The notes: generated by a model from the sequence alone, not told the origin. A DNA stretch of 34,329 bases from an uncultured Oscillospiraceae bacterium (GCA_900546785.1 URED01000023.1:1-34329); one strand, 5' to 3'; positions 16,473 through 26,221 are shown, numbered from the stretch's first letter. Made by a program: numbers and translations.

Positions 16473-17096
16473 TCAATTATTCTTTTTACTTTTATTTTCT
16501 TTTATCTGGCGGATGAATCCGGGTGCATACCCCAAAAGGGATATGAGGGTGCATACAGCCGATATTGAAACGAGTATCCACGTAACCGTATTCGGCAGCG
16601 TAAAGCCGGTGAGCTCGCAAAGCGCGCCGTTCTGCCCGAAGGCAAGAATAAAGATCATGCCGATATAAAACACGTTTGTGGCAATCTTGCCCCAGATCTC
16701 TGCCGCTGTGGGACGCATACCGAGAGAGAGCAGTATGGCGCCGCCGACAATCATGATGACTTCTTTTGCGATAAAGAACATAAAGAGATACTTTATAGCA
16801 TTATCCCAATATGTAACAATAAGCACGATCACGATCGCCATCTGCGAAAGTTTATCGGCGATAGGGTCAAGCAGCTTGCCGAGGTTTGAAACCTGATTGA
16901 ACTTACGGGCTATCTTGCCGTCCACAAGATCAGTAAGCGCGGCGCATATCATGATGATTACCGCGGCAAGGACATAGCCTTTGAGGAAAAGCACCATGAA
17001 TACGGGTATGAGTGCGATCCTTATAAACGAGAGCCAGTTTGGAATCGTATTCCAGCCCTTAAACAGATCTTTTATATTACTTTCCAGCTTGCTCAT
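16473..17096 (-). CDS. pgsA: CDP-diacylglycerol--glycerol-3-phosphate 3-phosphatidyltransferase
   Basis: This 207-residue membrane enzyme makes phosphatidylglycerol phosphate. The CDP-alcohol phosphotransferase signature is complete: D56, D59, G60, A63, R64, G73, D77 and D81 fall in the D-x2-DG-x2-AR-x8-G-x3-D-x3-D pattern. Several hydrophobic helices surround it. The N-terminal NIPNWLSFIRI-like stretch (TIPNWLSFIRIALIPVF) is typical of PgsA. GGAGGATGTT precedes the ATG. It follows cvpA by nine bases, so the two are co-transcribed. The C-terminus is short, Lys-rich and cytoplasmic. Confidence 0.92.
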   Translation of the reverse strand: MSKLESNIKDLFKGWNTIPNWLSFIRIALIPVFMVLFLKGYVLAAVIIMICAALTDLVDGKIARKFNQVSNLGKLLDPIADKLSQMAIVIVLIVTYWDNAIKYLFMFFIAKEVIMIVGGAILLSLGMRPTAAEIWGKIATNVFYIGMIFILAFGQNGALCELTGFTLPNTVTWILVSISAVCTLISLLGYAPGFIRQIKENKSKKNN

Positions 17097-17105
17097 AACA
17101 TCCTC

Positions 17106-17789
17106 CTATATCAAATGCAAAAACGGATTGATCTTATTTATAAACTCAACCACTACGCTTGAATCCGCCTGAGAAACAAACGCCTCTGACGAAGAAAACA
17201 GAAAATCACGCAGAAACGCGATGACGGCGCAAAGCGCGGCGAGAGTGAGTATTCCTTTCAGCGCACCGAAAACGGCGCCGAGAAATTTATTTGTGTGTTT
17301 GAGCGGCGCATGTTTGCTGTTCATAAGGCGCCTGATCAGTTTGGAAACGAGCCACACGGCAACGGAGAACAGCACAAGTGTTACTACAAAGATAACGATC
17401 TTGATGATTGCCAGCGCAACCGGCTCAACGATATTTTGAAGCACGGCTGACGCCGCCGCATCATTAGAAATCCCGTTTAAAAATGAAAGATCCACAGCAC
17501 TGCCGAGGCCGAAAGGAAGCTCCCCTACGGCTTCGCGCACGGAGGAAACGAAGGAATCAATATCCGCCGAGCCCGCAAGCCCCGCAGAAATCCTCTCAAG
17601 CGCCGCCTGACTGACATACTTTTCATAAAAGGGAACGCTGAGATCGCTTGCAGCCCAAAACGCAAGAGGAACACCGACGATATATTTTGCAAACGAGATA
17701 AGCGAAAGTAAAAATCCCCTTGAATATCCGCCGGCAATACAAGCTGCAAAGATCACAAACAGAATAATATCAATAAAATTAATACTCAA
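17106..17789 (-). CDS. cvpA: CvpA-family membrane protein
   Basis: This 227-residue protein has an N-terminal hairpin of two helices containing GGYSRGF (about 21-27), the family hallmark. A soluble extracytoplasmic segment (about 50-120) follows, and then two further helices with RLMNSKHAPLKHTNKFLGAVFGALKG, the conserved second-half motif. CvpA proteins are linked to colicin V production in Escherichia coli and to envelope homeostasis; no exact biochemical role is known. The start is TTG at 17789: there is no nearby in-frame ATG and GGAG lies about 11 bases upstream. It lies between the DUF5711 gene and pgsA with gaps of only six and nine bases. Confidence 0.82.
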   Translation of the reverse strand: MSINFIDIILFVIFAACIAGGYSRGFLLSLISFAKYIVGVPLAFWAASDLSVPFYEKYVSQAALERISAGLAGSADIDSFVSSVREAVGELPFGLGSAVDLSFLNGISNDAAASAVLQNIVEPVALAIIKIVIFVVTLVLFSVAVWLVSKLIRRLMNSKHAPLKHTNKFLGAVFGALKGILTLAALCAVIAFLRDFLFSSSEAFVSQADSSVVVEFINKINPFLHLI

Positions 17790-17795
17790 AAAAGA

Positions 17796-18962
17796 CTACT
17801 CCTGTTCATCAGAAAGGCGCTCCACAGACGCCTGATGCCTTGCATAAACATCTGATGAGACCTGCACGATAGAAGAGTAGGAATCATCGACCGGATACGT
17901 GCAAAGCACCTCTGAATTAGAAATTTTATAGGTGATAACGCTGTCTGCCGTAAGGACGCTGACGCGCGATGAAGTGCCCGTTATATCTTTCACGGCGGAG
18001 CTGACGGACGCCACCTGCGCGACCCTTCCGGACGGCTTCACAACAGAAATAATATTATCCGCAGAGCCGGAATATGCTGTATAGGCGTAAACAAGGCTGC
18101 CGTTTGAAGAAAAAGAATAGGAGACCGTATTTACCGTGCCCTGCTCAAAGACAGTATTTATATCTTTAAGCGACGAAATGACGCTTACGAAATCACTGCC
18201 CACAACAAAAAGATCTGTTGATGAAAAGCGAAGCGTTAAAACGGAGGAGCCGATAAACTCGAACTGTGCGCGCGGCTCTGTATCATCCACATTCATTGTG
18301 TATACCACGGTCTTCAGCCTTGCATTCTCTGACGACACAACGGCAAAAGCAACGCGGCTGCCGCGTGAATCAACGGCAACATTCGTTACATATCCGTTTA
18401 CGTCATAAGAAAACTTTTGGTTCAGCGACTTGCCGTACACCGATACCGTGCTGAGCGAATCCGTGCCCGTTTGGGCAATGGCAACGGCGCCGGAATCGGA
18501 CACATCGGCGCAAAGAACGGTCTGCGAAGCCTTTTCCTGATAGATATTTTTTGAATCGCTGTCCAGCCGGTAGGAAACGCCGCCCTGATCATATAAAAGC
18601 GAATAGCTGCCTGCGGTGACGATAACGGGATTTGAATACCCGTGATCCGCCGTAAAAATCACATTTCCGTTTGAAGAATCCAGCACCGTGTAGGCGGTAT
18701 CTTCAAGCACGGCAATCTCGCTGCCGACGGCGCCGAAATACAGATCCGAGCCGGAAGAAAGACTGTAAGGATAACCCGAGCTTTGCACGGATGCCGTATT
18801 GGAATCCGTATTCCCGATAGACGAAAAATCGATCTCCGCTATGCGCATAACAAGCAGCACGGCAACGATAACGCCTATGACCGCCCATGCTATTATACGT
18901 CTTTTTTTATTCTTTTTTTCTTTTCTTTCCAAGCGCTCTTTTTCTCTTTGTTCCAAAGCCAT
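17796..18962 (-). CDS. DUF5711-type membrane-anchored beta-propeller-like protein
   Basis: This 388-residue protein has a highly charged cytoplasmic N-terminus (about 1-22, Lys/Glu/Arg-rich), a single transmembrane helix (IIAWAVIGVIVAVLLVM, about 23-39) and a large extracytoplasmic Ser/Val-rich domain. Repeating patterns such as DLYFGAVGSEIAVLEDTAYTV and GAVAIAQTGT recall PQQ- or WD-like blades, as in DUF5711 proteins of clostridia. No catalytic motif is visible. It is the first gene of the cvpA-pgsA-clpE cluster, starting 77 bases after truA. A clear promoter in that gap was not identified. A role at the cell surface is inferred. Confidence 0.65.
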   Translation of the reverse strand: MALEQREKERLERKEKKNKKRRIIAWAVIGVIVAVLLVMRIAEIDFSSIGNTDSNTASVQSSGYPYSLSSGSDLYFGAVGSEIAVLEDTAYTVLDSSNGNVIFTADHGYSNPVIVTAGSYSLLYDQGGVSYRLDSDSKNIYQEKASQTVLCADVSDSGAVAIAQTGTDSLSTVSVYGKSLNQKFSYDVNGYVTNVAVDSRGSRVAFAVVSSENARLKTVVYTMNVDDTEPRAQFEFIGSSVLTLRFSSTDLFVVGSDFVSVISSLKDINTVFEQGTVNTVSYSFSSNGSLVYAYTAYSGSADNIISVVKPSGRVAQVASVSSAVKDITGTSSRVSVLTADSVITYKISNSEVLCTYPVDDSYSSIVQVSSDVYARHQASVERLSDEQE

Positions 18963-19039
18963 ATCAAAATCGCCTTTCGGAAAATATAAACTATATTCAT
19001 TATGGAATCATGAAATAATAATAAATTTATTCTTAATTT

Positions 19040-19774
19040 TTAATAATTTACCTTATTCAGATAAAGTCCGTGTGCCGGAGCCGTTTTACCCGCAAGCGTA
19101 CGGTTTTTGGAATTGATTACGTCTGCAAGCTCTCCGGGCTTTATTTTGCCCTCGTTCACAAAAAGCAGCGTGCCGACCATGATGCGCACCATATTATAAA
19201 GGAAACCGTCCGCCTCCACCTTAAACAGGACTTCGCTGCCGCGCCTTTCAACAGAAAACGCATAAACGGTGCGCACAGTATCTTCCACGTCGCTTCGCGC
19301 GCTGCAAAAGCCGGCAAAATCGTGCGTGCCGACGAATGCCTGTGCCTCAGTATCAAGCAGCTGCTCGTTGATCCTGTATCTGTAATGGAACGCACGGTCT
19401 TTCAGGAAAGGATCTCTGATCTGTTCGTTATAAACACGGTAAACGTATTGCTTTGACCTGACGCTGTAGCGGGCGTGAAAATCCGGAGCGGCCTCTATAC
19501 AGTCCAGCACGGCAATATCCTTCGGAAGATAAGTATTGAGACCCGAAATGATATTTTTACAGGGTATATTTGAATTTGTTTTAAAGGACACGCAGTACAT
19601 ATTTGCGTGAACGCCGCTGTCCGTTCTGCTGCAGCCCTTAATATCCGTTTTTGCGCAGAGCAGTTTTTCAACCGCGCGCTGAAAGACCTGCTGGACCGTT
19701 ACGGCGTTTTTCTGCACCTGCCAGCCGTGATAGGCTGAACCGTCATAGCTTATCGTTAAAAGAAGATTTCTCAT
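19040..19774 (-). CDS. truA: tRNA pseudouridine(38-40) synthase TruA
   Basis: This 244-residue enzyme isomerises uridines 38-40 in the anticodon arm of tRNAs. The catalytic Asp is D52 in the conserved GCSRTDSGVHA motif. The start ISYDGSAYHGWQVQ and the later FLYNMVRIMVGTLL are also diagnostic. Its ATG overlaps the ecfT stop by four bases (ATGA). The ecfA1-ecfA2-ecfT-truA order is widely conserved in Firmicutes, where it often continues into ribosomal protein genes; here it ends with truA. Confidence 0.96.
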   Translation of the reverse strand: MRNLLLTISYDGSAYHGWQVQKNAVTVQQVFQRAVEKLLCAKTDIKGCSRTDSGVHANMYCVSFKTNSNIPCKNIISGLNTYLPKDIAVLDCIEAAPDFHARYSVRSKQYVYRVYNEQIRDPFLKDRAFHYRYRINEQLLDTEAQAFVGTHDFAGFCSARSDVEDTVRTVYAFSVERRGSEVLFKVEADGFLYNMVRIMVGTLLFVNEGKIKPGELADVINSKNRTLAGKTAPAHGLYLNKVNY

Positions 19775-20589
19775 ATTACCGCCGCCGCAAGTGTGTTCAC
19801 AAAAATGATGAGCGCAAAGAGCGCAACTACTGCTATAAGAGCGGCAATATCTCTTGCCGTTATCCTGACCTGCTTCATTTTCGTTCTGCCCTTACCGCCC
19901 CTGTAACAGCGGCAGTCCATGGCATAGGCAAGATCGTTTGCACGGCGGAACGAGGATATGAACAGCGGGATTAGAATCGGCACGAGTGCCTTTGCGCGGC
20001 GGATGATCCCGCCGGATTCCATATCGGCGCCGCGTGATTTCTGCGCCGCCATGATCTTTTGTATCTCTTCCGTTAAAGTGGGAATGAATCTTAATGCGAT
20101 GGTCATGGTCATGGCTATAGTATGGATATAATTATCAAGTTTAAATATCTTAAGCGGGGAAAACAGTCTTTCGATCGCGTCCGTAAGATCGGTAGGCGTG
20201 GTCGTATAGGTAAGCATAGAGCCAGCTACCACCAAAAGGATGATACGCACCGCCATGAATATTGCCGTATAGATGCCGTCCAGCGTTATGCTGAGCCTGC
20301 CGAAAAGCGTTACAAGCGGCTCCCCCTGCCCGTAAAACAGATTTAAAAGAGAGGTGATTACAATAATAACGCCCAGCGGCTTTATGCTCTTAAAGACGGT
20401 TTTAAAAGAGATCCCGCCAACAAGAACGATAAGCAAAGTAAACGCAACGCTGATAAGCAAGGAATAAAAGTTTTTGCATATAAAAAGGGAAATGATAACC
20501 GCAAGTGTTAAAATGATCTTTACTCTTGCATCAAGCTTATGAACAAAGGAATTTCCCGGGAAATACTGACCAATGGTAATATCGCCCAT
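19771..20589 (-). CDS. ecfT: Energy-coupling factor transporter transmembrane protein EcfT
   Basis: This 272-residue membrane component of ECF vitamin/metal importers couples the two ATPases to exchangeable S components. It has about five or six hydrophobic helices and the two cytoplasmic Ala-Arg-Gly-type coupling motifs, SRGAD (about 183-187) and the CRCYRGG region (about 225-231). The N-terminal FVHKLDARVKIIL is the usual EcfT opening. GGAGGGG precedes the ATG. It lies two bases after ecfA2 and overlaps truA. No S component gene is in the window, consistent with a shared (group II) module. Confidence 0.94.
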   Translation of the reverse strand: MGDITIGQYFPGNSFVHKLDARVKIILTLAVIISLFICKNFYSLLISVAFTLLIVLVGGISFKTVFKSIKPLGVIIVITSLLNLFYGQGEPLVTLFGRLSITLDGIYTAIFMAVRIILLVVAGSMLTYTTTPTDLTDAIERLFSPLKIFKLDNYIHTIAMTMTIALRFIPTLTEEIQKIMAAQKSRGADMESGGIIRRAKALVPILIPLFISSFRRANDLAYAMDCRCYRGGKGRTKMKQVRITARDIAALIAVVALFALIIFVNTLAAAVI

Positions 20590-20590
20590 A

Positions 20591-21457
20591 TCACGACCCC
20601 TCCTTATTCAAAAGACGTTGAAGCTCCGCTCTGCCCTCTTTCACGGTAAAAATATCCGTGCGGCAATCGACGCCGCTTTTGCGCAGTTCAAGGAATATCT
20701 GTGTTATCTGCGGGACGTTTAGCCCCATTTCACGCAGCTGAGCCGCGTGAGAATAGACCTGCTCCACCGTGCCGGACATGGCTACCCTGCCCTGATTCAT
20801 AACAACTACCTTGGAGCAGAGCTTGGCAACATCCTCCATAGAGTGGGAAACGATAATAACGGTGCTGCCGGTCTTGCGCTGATAGTCTTTAATAAGATTC
20901 AGGATCGTTTCACGCCCGCGCGGATCAAGGCCGGCGCAGGGCTCGTCAAGGATAAGCACCTTGGGGCGCATTGCAAGGATAGAAGCGATCGCCACGCGCC
21001 TTTTCTGCCCGCCGGACATATCAAAAGGAGATTTATCATCATAACTCTTTTTAAGGCCGACGAATTCCATGCTTTCATAGACACGTGTTTTGATCTCTTC
21101 ATCGGAAAGCCCCATCTGCTTAGGGCCGAAAGCGATCTCTTTAAAAACATTTTCTTCAAATATCTGATACTCGGGGTACTGAAAGCAAAGGCCTACGGCA
21201 AAGCGCACATCTCTTATCTTTTTACGGTTTTCCTTTGCCCAGATATTTCTGCCGTCCAGTATTACCACGCCGCTGCTTGGCTCCAAAAGCCCGTTAAAAT
21301 GCTGGATAAGCGTGGATTTGCCGCTGCCCGTATGGCCGATGATACCGATAAGTTCGCCTGCCTCAGCGGTAAAATCAACATTTTCTATTGCGGCGGTCTC
21401 AAAAGGCGTGCCCGCGCTGTAAAGATAATTCAGTTTTTCGCAAACGAGTACAGCCAC
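20591..21457 (-). CDS. ecfA2: Energy-coupling factor transporter ATPase EcfA2
   Basis: This 288-residue ABC ATPase has Walker A GHTGSGKS at 41-48, Q-loop region GLCFQYPEYQIFEE, signature MSGGQKRR and Walker B VLILDEPCAGLDP. The C-terminal extension typical of EcfA is present. GTG at 21457 was chosen as the start: it lies two bases after the ecfA1 stop, with GGAGGG inside the end of ecfA1 as ribosome site, whereas the longer frame would begin inside ecfA1. It forms a heterodimer with EcfA1 and drives EcfT. Confidence 0.94.
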   Translation of the reverse strand: MAVLVCEKLNYLYSAGTPFETAAIENVDFTAEAGELIGIIGHTGSGKSTLIQHFNGLLEPSSGVVILDGRNIWAKENRKKIRDVRFAVGLCFQYPEYQIFEENVFKEIAFGPKQMGLSDEEIKTRVYESMEFVGLKKSYDDKSPFDMSGGQKRRVAIASILAMRPKVLILDEPCAGLDPRGRETILNLIKDYQRKTGSTVIIVSHSMEDVAKLCSKVVVMNQGRVAMSGTVEQVYSHAAQLREMGLNVPQITQIFLELRKSGVDCRTDIFTVKEGRAELQRLLNKEGS

Positions 21458-21459
21458 CG

Positions 21460-22296
21460 TCAGCCCTCCAGAACGGATATAATGTAATCCACGCATTCCT
21501 GCGTATTAAGAATCGTTTGTGGCGGGGTAAGCCCGCTCTCATAGATAAGCTCTGTTGCCTGGGGAACATCAAGGCCGAGCTTTTTAATCTCCTCAACATG
21601 GGAAAAAACATTTGCGGGCGTATCGTCCATTTTAACGACGCCGCTGTCCATAACGATAACGCGGTCCGCCTGCACGGCTTCGTCCATATAATGCGTTATA
21701 AGAACGATCGTTATGCCCTCCTCGCGGTTGAGGCGCTTTATGGTCTGTATGACCTCTGCCCTGCCGCTGGGATCAAGCATGGCAGTAGGCTCATCAAGCA
21801 CGATGCACTGCGGGCGCATTGCGATGATGCCGGCAACGGCAACACGCTGCTTCTGCCCGCCGGAAAGCTTATGGGGTGCTTTTTCCCGAAGCTCGTACAT
21901 ACCCACTGTTTTGAGCGCTTCATCCACTCTGCGGCGGCATTCCGCGGGCGGCACGCCCAAATTCTCTACGCCGAAAGCCACATCCTCCTCAACGATCGAA
22001 GCGACGATCTGATTATCGGGATTCTGAAAGACCATACCGACTTTTTTGCGGATATCGTAAATACTGTCGTCCGGCTTGGTTTCCATCCCGTCCACAAACA
22101 CCTTGCCGTGCTGGGGGAACAGTATACCGTTCGTCAGCTTTGCAAGGGTGGATTTGCCGGAGCCGTTGTGGCCGAGCACGGCAACGAAGCTGCCCTTTTC
22201 TATATTCAGATTTAAGTTTTCAAGAACGTCCACTTTTTCCTCGCCCTCTTCGGTGCCGTAGGAAAAGCTGACGTTGTGAAACTCAATTAAGCTCAT
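21460..22296 (-). CDS. ecfA1: Energy-coupling factor transporter ATPase EcfA1
   Basis: This 278-residue ABC ATPase has Walker A GHNGSGKS at 42-49, Q-loop segment VFQNPDNQIVASIVEEDVAF, signature LSGGQKQR and Walker B CIVLDEPTAMLDP. The QNPDNQ box marks EcfA1 rather than EcfA2. The ATG at 22296 overlaps the stop of the upstream methyltransferase gene by four bases (ATGA). An in-frame TTG four codons earlier has no better ribosome site. It pairs with EcfA2. Confidence 0.94.
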   Translation of the reverse strand: MSLIEFHNVSFSYGTEEGEEKVDVLENLNLNIEKGSFVAVLGHNGSGKSTLAKLTNGILFPQHGKVFVDGMETKPDDSIYDIRKKVGMVFQNPDNQIVASIVEEDVAFGVENLGVPPAECRRRVDEALKTVGMYELREKAPHKLSGGQKQRVAVAGIIAMRPQCIVLDEPTAMLDPSGRAEVIQTIKRLNREEGITIVLITHYMDEAVQADRVIVMDSGVVKMDDTPANVFSHVEEIKKLGLDVPQATELIYESGLTPPQTILNTQECVDYIISVLEG

Positions 22297-23162
22297 TTTT
22301 TCATCCAAACAGCCGTAGCGCCGCAGGGCAACACCTCTGCATTTGAGGATACGGGAAGCCCTATCTCGTCTGCGGTTACACAGCCGCCCTTTTCTTTTAC
22401 CAAAATATCATCAAGTATATATTTCATAACGGAAGCGGAAAGCCCCGTTGTATACGAATTAAGAAGCACGGCAAGCGGCTGATCAGAAAGCACCTGCGCG
22501 ATCAGCTCAATAAATTCGTAAAGCGAATCCTCAAGCCGCCATATCTCTCCCTTTGGGCCTCTGCCGTAGGACGGCGGATCAAGAATTATAATATCATATC
22601 TGTTGCCGCGGCGTATCTCTCGCTGAACAAACTTTATGCAATCATCAACGATCCACCTAACGCTGCCGCCGTCCACGCCGCTTGAGCGCGCGTTCTCCTT
22701 AGCCCACTGCGTCATGCCCTTGGAGGCGTCCACATGGACTACGCTTGCCCCCTCTTTAAGACAGGCGACCGTTGCGCCGCCGGTATAGGCAAAAAGGTTC
22801 AGAACTTTAATATCTTTTCTGCCGCTGTTTCTGATTATTTCCCTGGTGAAATCCCAGTTGACCGCCTGCTCCGGGAAAAGCCCCGTGTGCTTGAAGCCCA
22901 TGGTTTTTACATTAAAGGTAAGATCCTTATATCTGATCTCCCACTGCGGCGGGAGCTTGCCGAACACCTGCCACTCGCCGCCGCCAGAGCGGGAGCGCTG
23001 GTACCTTGCGTTCGCGCTGTTCCAGCGGCTGTCGTTCGGTTTGCTTTTCCAAATCACCTGCGGATCGGGGCGAATGAGGAGTACATCTCCCCAGCGTTCA
23101 AGCTTTTCACCGCTTTTGCAGTCTATAAGCTCATAATCCTGCCAATCTTTAGTATATCTCAT
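22293..23162 (-). CDS. Class I SAM-dependent methyltransferase, RlmI-like
   Basis: This 289-residue protein resembles the catalytic part of RlmI/RlmK-type rRNA cytosine methyltransferases. The SAM motif LNLFAYTGG is at 121-129, an acidic residue at the end of the next strand in VVHVDASKG, and the catalytic-loop motif DPPSYG at 195-200. The N-terminal segment with WKSKPNDSRWNSANARYQ is characteristic of a firmicute subgroup. No PUA domain is seen. Its ATG overlaps the glmM stop by one base, and its own end overlaps ecfA1. The RNA target is not certain. Confidence 0.83.
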   Translation of the reverse strand: MRYTKDWQDYELIDCKSGEKLERWGDVLLIRPDPQVIWKSKPNDSRWNSANARYQRSRSGGGEWQVFGKLPPQWEIRYKDLTFNVKTMGFKHTGLFPEQAVNWDFTREIIRNSGRKDIKVLNLFAYTGGATVACLKEGASVVHVDASKGMTQWAKENARSSGVDGGSVRWIVDDCIKFVQREIRRGNRYDIIILDPPSYGRGPKGEIWRLEDSLYEFIELIAQVLSDQPLAVLLNSYTTGLSASVMKYILDDILVKEKGGCVTADEIGLPVSSNAEVLPCGATAVWMKK

Positions 23163-24514
23163 CAGCTGAGTCTTTCTTTTACAACATCTGCAATATAATT
23201 TCCGAGGCGGGTGATCTGCTCGATATCTTTACCCTCCAGCATTACCCTTACAAGCGGTTCCGTACCCGAAACACGCACAAGCACACGTCCGTCGCCGTGG
23301 AGCTCCATTTCGGCCTCCTGCACGGCGGAAATTATATATTCATCGTTATTGTATTTCATTTTACCCTCGTCCGTAACCGGAACGTTGATCAGCACCTGCG
23401 GATAGACCGTCATGACCTTTGAAAGCTGTGCCAGTGAAGCGCCGCTCTTTACGACCGTTTCCAGAAGCTTAACGGCGGAAAGTTCGCCGTCACCCGTAGT
23501 GGCGTGGTCAAGAAAGATCACGTGACCGCTCTGCTCACCGCCGATATTATAGCCGTCCTTCAGCATTTTTTCAAGCACATATCTGTCTCCGACGGCGGTA
23601 CGCGCGCATTTGATATCGTTTGCCTCGCAGAATTTGAAGAAGCCCATATTGCTCATAACGGTAACGACCGCCGTATTTTTGGCAAGGGTGCCGTCCTGCT
23701 TCATCTGCGTGGCGCAAATGGCGATGATCTTATCTCCGTCAATGATTTCACCGTTTTCATCTACGGCAAGCATTCTGTCTGCATCGCCGTCAAACGCGAT
23801 GCCGAGATCGAGCTGATTTGCCTTAACGAAATCGGAGAGCTCCTGCATATGCGTGGAGCCGCAGTTCAGATTTATATTCACGCCGTTCGGCGTATCGGAA
23901 AGCATATGGCATTTTGCGCCGAGGCGGGTAAATATTTCTTTGGCGCAGACGCTTGCAGAGCCGTTTGCCGTATCTATGGCGATATTAAAGCCATCAAAGC
24001 TTACATTGCAGACGGAAACGATATGCTCTATATAATCTTCAACAGCCGTTTTGCAGTACGTTCTTCTGCCCACTTCCCCGCCTGTTTTAAGCTCTATCTT
24101 ATCCGGCGAATCAAGTATGATAGACTCTATCTCATCTTCAACCGCATCCGGCAGCTTATAGCCTGTTGACTGAAAGATCTTTATACCGTTATATTCACAC
24201 GGGTTATGTGACGCGGAGATCATTACGCCCGCCTCGCATCCGTATTTACCAACAAGATAAGCGATTGCAGGCGTGGGAACGACGCCGACGGAAAGCACGT
24301 TTACGCCCACAGAGCAAAAGCCGGCGGTGAGCGCAGCCTCAAGCATATCGCCGGAGGCTCTTGTATCGCGCCCGATCATAACCGTGGGGCGTTTATCGGC
24401 GGATTTTTTAAGCAGTATCTCTGCCGCCGCCATACCGATCTTCATGGCAAGCTCATTTGTGAGGTCCTGATTTGCAACACCTCTTACACCGTCTGTACCA
24501 AAAAGTCTACCCAT
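23162..24514 (-). CDS. glmM: Phosphoglucosamine mutase
   Basis: This 450-residue enzyme interconverts glucosamine-6-phosphate and glucosamine-1-phosphate for UDP-GlcNAc and peptidoglycan synthesis. The phosphorylated Ser is S102 in the ISASHNP motif. The metal-binding DGDADR motif follows at about 240-245, and the sugar-binding GGEQSGHVI and phosphate-binding RVSGTEPLVRVM segments are intact. MGRLFGTDGVRG is the standard start. It sits 32 bases after ruvB within the ruvCAB-to-truA operon, an uncommon but plausible housekeeping grouping. Confidence 0.96.
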   Translation of the reverse strand: MGRLFGTDGVRGVANQDLTNELAMKIGMAAAEILLKKSADKRPTVMIGRDTRASGDMLEAALTAGFCSVGVNVLSVGVVPTPAIAYLVGKYGCEAGVMISASHNPCEYNGIKIFQSTGYKLPDAVEDEIESIILDSPDKIELKTGGEVGRRTYCKTAVEDYIEHIVSVCNVSFDGFNIAIDTANGSASVCAKEIFTRLGAKCHMLSDTPNGVNINLNCGSTHMQELSDFVKANQLDLGIAFDGDADRMLAVDENGEIIDGDKIIAICATQMKQDGTLAKNTAVVTVMSNMGFFKFCEANDIKCARTAVGDRYVLEKMLKDGYNIGGEQSGHVIFLDHATTGDGELSAVKLLETVVKSGASLAQLSKVMTVYPQVLINVPVTDEGKMKYNNDEYIISAVQEAEMELHGDGRVLVRVSGTEPLVRVMLEGKDIEQITRLGNYIADVVKERLS

Positions 24515-24546
24515 AAAATCAATCCCTTAATAAATTATTTCAAATA

Positions 24547-25575
24547 CTACAGCAAGGACTGCTGACCGTCCTGCTCTATGCCGAGATGTCTGTATGCCGC
24601 AGGAGAAACGCATCTGCCGCGCGGCGTTCTGCTCAAAAAACCGATCTGCATAAGATACGGTTCATAAACATCCTCTATCGTAACGGCCTCCTCGCCGATT
24701 GCAGCGGCAATGGTCTCCAACCCTACCGGGCCGCCGTTATAATTCTTTATCATCGTTTCAAGGAGTCGCCTGTCAACAGCGTCCAGCCCCAGATCGTCCA
24801 CTTCCATTCTGGAAAGCGCGTCATCGGCAGCCGCCTCGTTGATCACGCCGTTATACCTGACCTCGGCAAAATCACGGCTTCTTTTTAACAGCCTGTTTGC
24901 AATACGCGGTGTTCCGCGCGAACGGGAAGCGATCATGGCGGCGCCCTTATCATCAATATCGATACCGAGAATACCTGCGCTGCGCTTTACGATGACGGCA
25001 AGCTCCTGCGGCGTATATAATTCCAAACGGAAAATGACGCCGAATCTGTCTCTGAGCGGCGCGGAGAGCTGCCCTGCTCTTGTAGTGGCGCCGACAAGAG
25101 TAAAATTCGGAAGATCAAGGCGTATCGACCTTGCGGAAGGACCTTTTCCTATGATGATATCGAGCGCTTTATCCTCCATAGCGGGGTACAGCACCTCTTC
25201 AACGCTTCTGTTGAGGCGGTGTATCTCGTCAATAAAGAGAACGTCGCCCTCCTGAAGATTGGTGAGCAGTGCGGCAAGATCGCCCTGCTTTTCTATAGCC
25301 GGCCCGCTCGTTATTCTTATATTTACGCCCATTTCGTTTGCAATTATACCTGCAAGCGTAGTTTTTCCAAGGCCGGGAGGGCCGTAGAGCAAAACATGAT
25401 CCAGCGCTTCGCCCCTGCCCTTTGCCGCCTGAATATAAACGGAAAGGTTTTCTTTTACTTTATCCTGCCCGATATAATCGGCAAGCTGCTTTGGGCGCAG
25501 GCTGTTTTCAAGATCACCGTCCGCCGGGGAAAATTCGGTGGAAACTATTCTGTTTTCATAATCCATTTCCTGCAT
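24547..25575 (-). CDS. ruvB: Holliday junction branch migration ATPase RuvB
   Basis: This 342-residue AAA+ motor drives branch migration of Holliday junctions. Walker A GPPGLGKT lies at 65-72, Walker B LFIDEIHR at 113-120, sensor 1 in the GATTRAG segment, and the C-terminal winged helix with [12 protein letters not shown] and the FLSRTPRGR motif. GAGG lies eight bases upstream of the ATG. It follows ruvA by 17 bases. Confidence 0.97.
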   Translation of the reverse strand: MQEMDYENRIVSTEFSPADGDLENSLRPKQLADYIGQDKVKENLSVYIQAAKGRGEALDHVLLYGPPGLGKTTLAGIIANEMGVNIRITSGPAIEKQGDLAALLTNLQEGDVLFIDEIHRLNRSVEEVLYPAMEDKALDIIIGKGPSARSIRLDLPNFTLVGATTRAGQLSAPLRDRFGVIFRLELYTPQELAVIVKRSAGILGIDIDDKGAAMIASRSRGTPRIANRLLKRSRDFAEVRYNGVINEAAADDALSRMEVDDLGLDAVDRRLLETMIKNYNGGPVGLETIAAAIGEEAVTIEDVYEPYLMQIGFLSRTPRGRCVSPAAYRHLGIEQDGQQSLL

Positions 25576-25592
25576 TCTGTTTGCCTCTTAAA

Positions 25593-26198
25593 TCATAAAT
25601 TTCCCGCAAGCTGGCGCAAGCCCTGCCTGATCAACTCATCTGCGGGCAATGAACTGTCCATAGCGCCGACCACTGCGGCGGCTTCGCTTTTGCCGTAGCC
25701 AAGCGCAACAAGAGCTGCAACCGCCTCGCCCGCCGGGGATTCATCGCTGACAGACGCGGCGGCAGCAATTCCCGAGTCTGCGCCGGACAGCGATATTCCC
25801 GCCATTTTATCCTTTAATTCAAGCACGATGCGCTCCGCGATTTTTTTACCTACGCCGTTTGCTTTTGTAATTGCCTTGACGTCGCCGGCTGCGACGGCAA
25901 GTGCAAGCTTATCCGCATTCATTTCGGAAAGCACGGAAACTGCCGCTTTGGGCCCAACGCCGGAAACCGAGATCAGAAGCTTAAACGCATCAAGCTCCGC
26001 CTGTGTTTTAAAGCCGTAAAGATCGAGCGCATCCTCTTTTACCGAAAGATATGTGAAAAGGCGTATCTGTTCGCCGAGTCTGCCGGCATTTGCCGCAGTG
26101 GAAAGCGAGGTAAAGCATTTAAACCCGACTCCTCCGCAATCAATAACTACAAACTGATCGCCTATATAAGTTAATTCACCCGTTAAACTGTAGATCAT
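25593..26198 (-). CDS. ruvA: Holliday junction branch migration subunit RuvA
   Basis: This 201-residue DNA-binding subunit holds the junction for RuvB. The N-terminal OB-fold opens with MIYSLTGELTYIG. Two helix-hairpin-helix motifs follow, around SGVGPKAA (about 82-89) and NGVGKKIA (about 117-124). The C-terminal RuvB-binding three-helix domain contains EAVAALVALGYGKSEA. ATG at 26198 has GAGGAAG upstream; the longer frame extends into the end of ruvC. It lies 23 bases after ruvC. Confidence 0.96.
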   Translation of the reverse strand: MIYSLTGELTYIGDQFVVIDCGGVGFKCFTSLSTAANAGRLGEQIRLFTYLSVKEDALDLYGFKTQAELDAFKLLISVSGVGPKAAVSVLSEMNADKLALAVAAGDVKAITKANGVGKKIAERIVLELKDKMAGISLSGADSGIAAAASVSDESPAGEAVAALVALGYGKSEAAAVVGAMDSSLPADELIRQGLRQLAGNL

Positions 26199-26221
26199 AA
26201 AATTCTTCCTCTGTCTGAATT

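Noticed and set aside
21388..22215. Plus-strand frame of 275 codons
   Set aside because: It is antisense to ecfA1 and the start of ecfA2, whose motifs are unambiguous.
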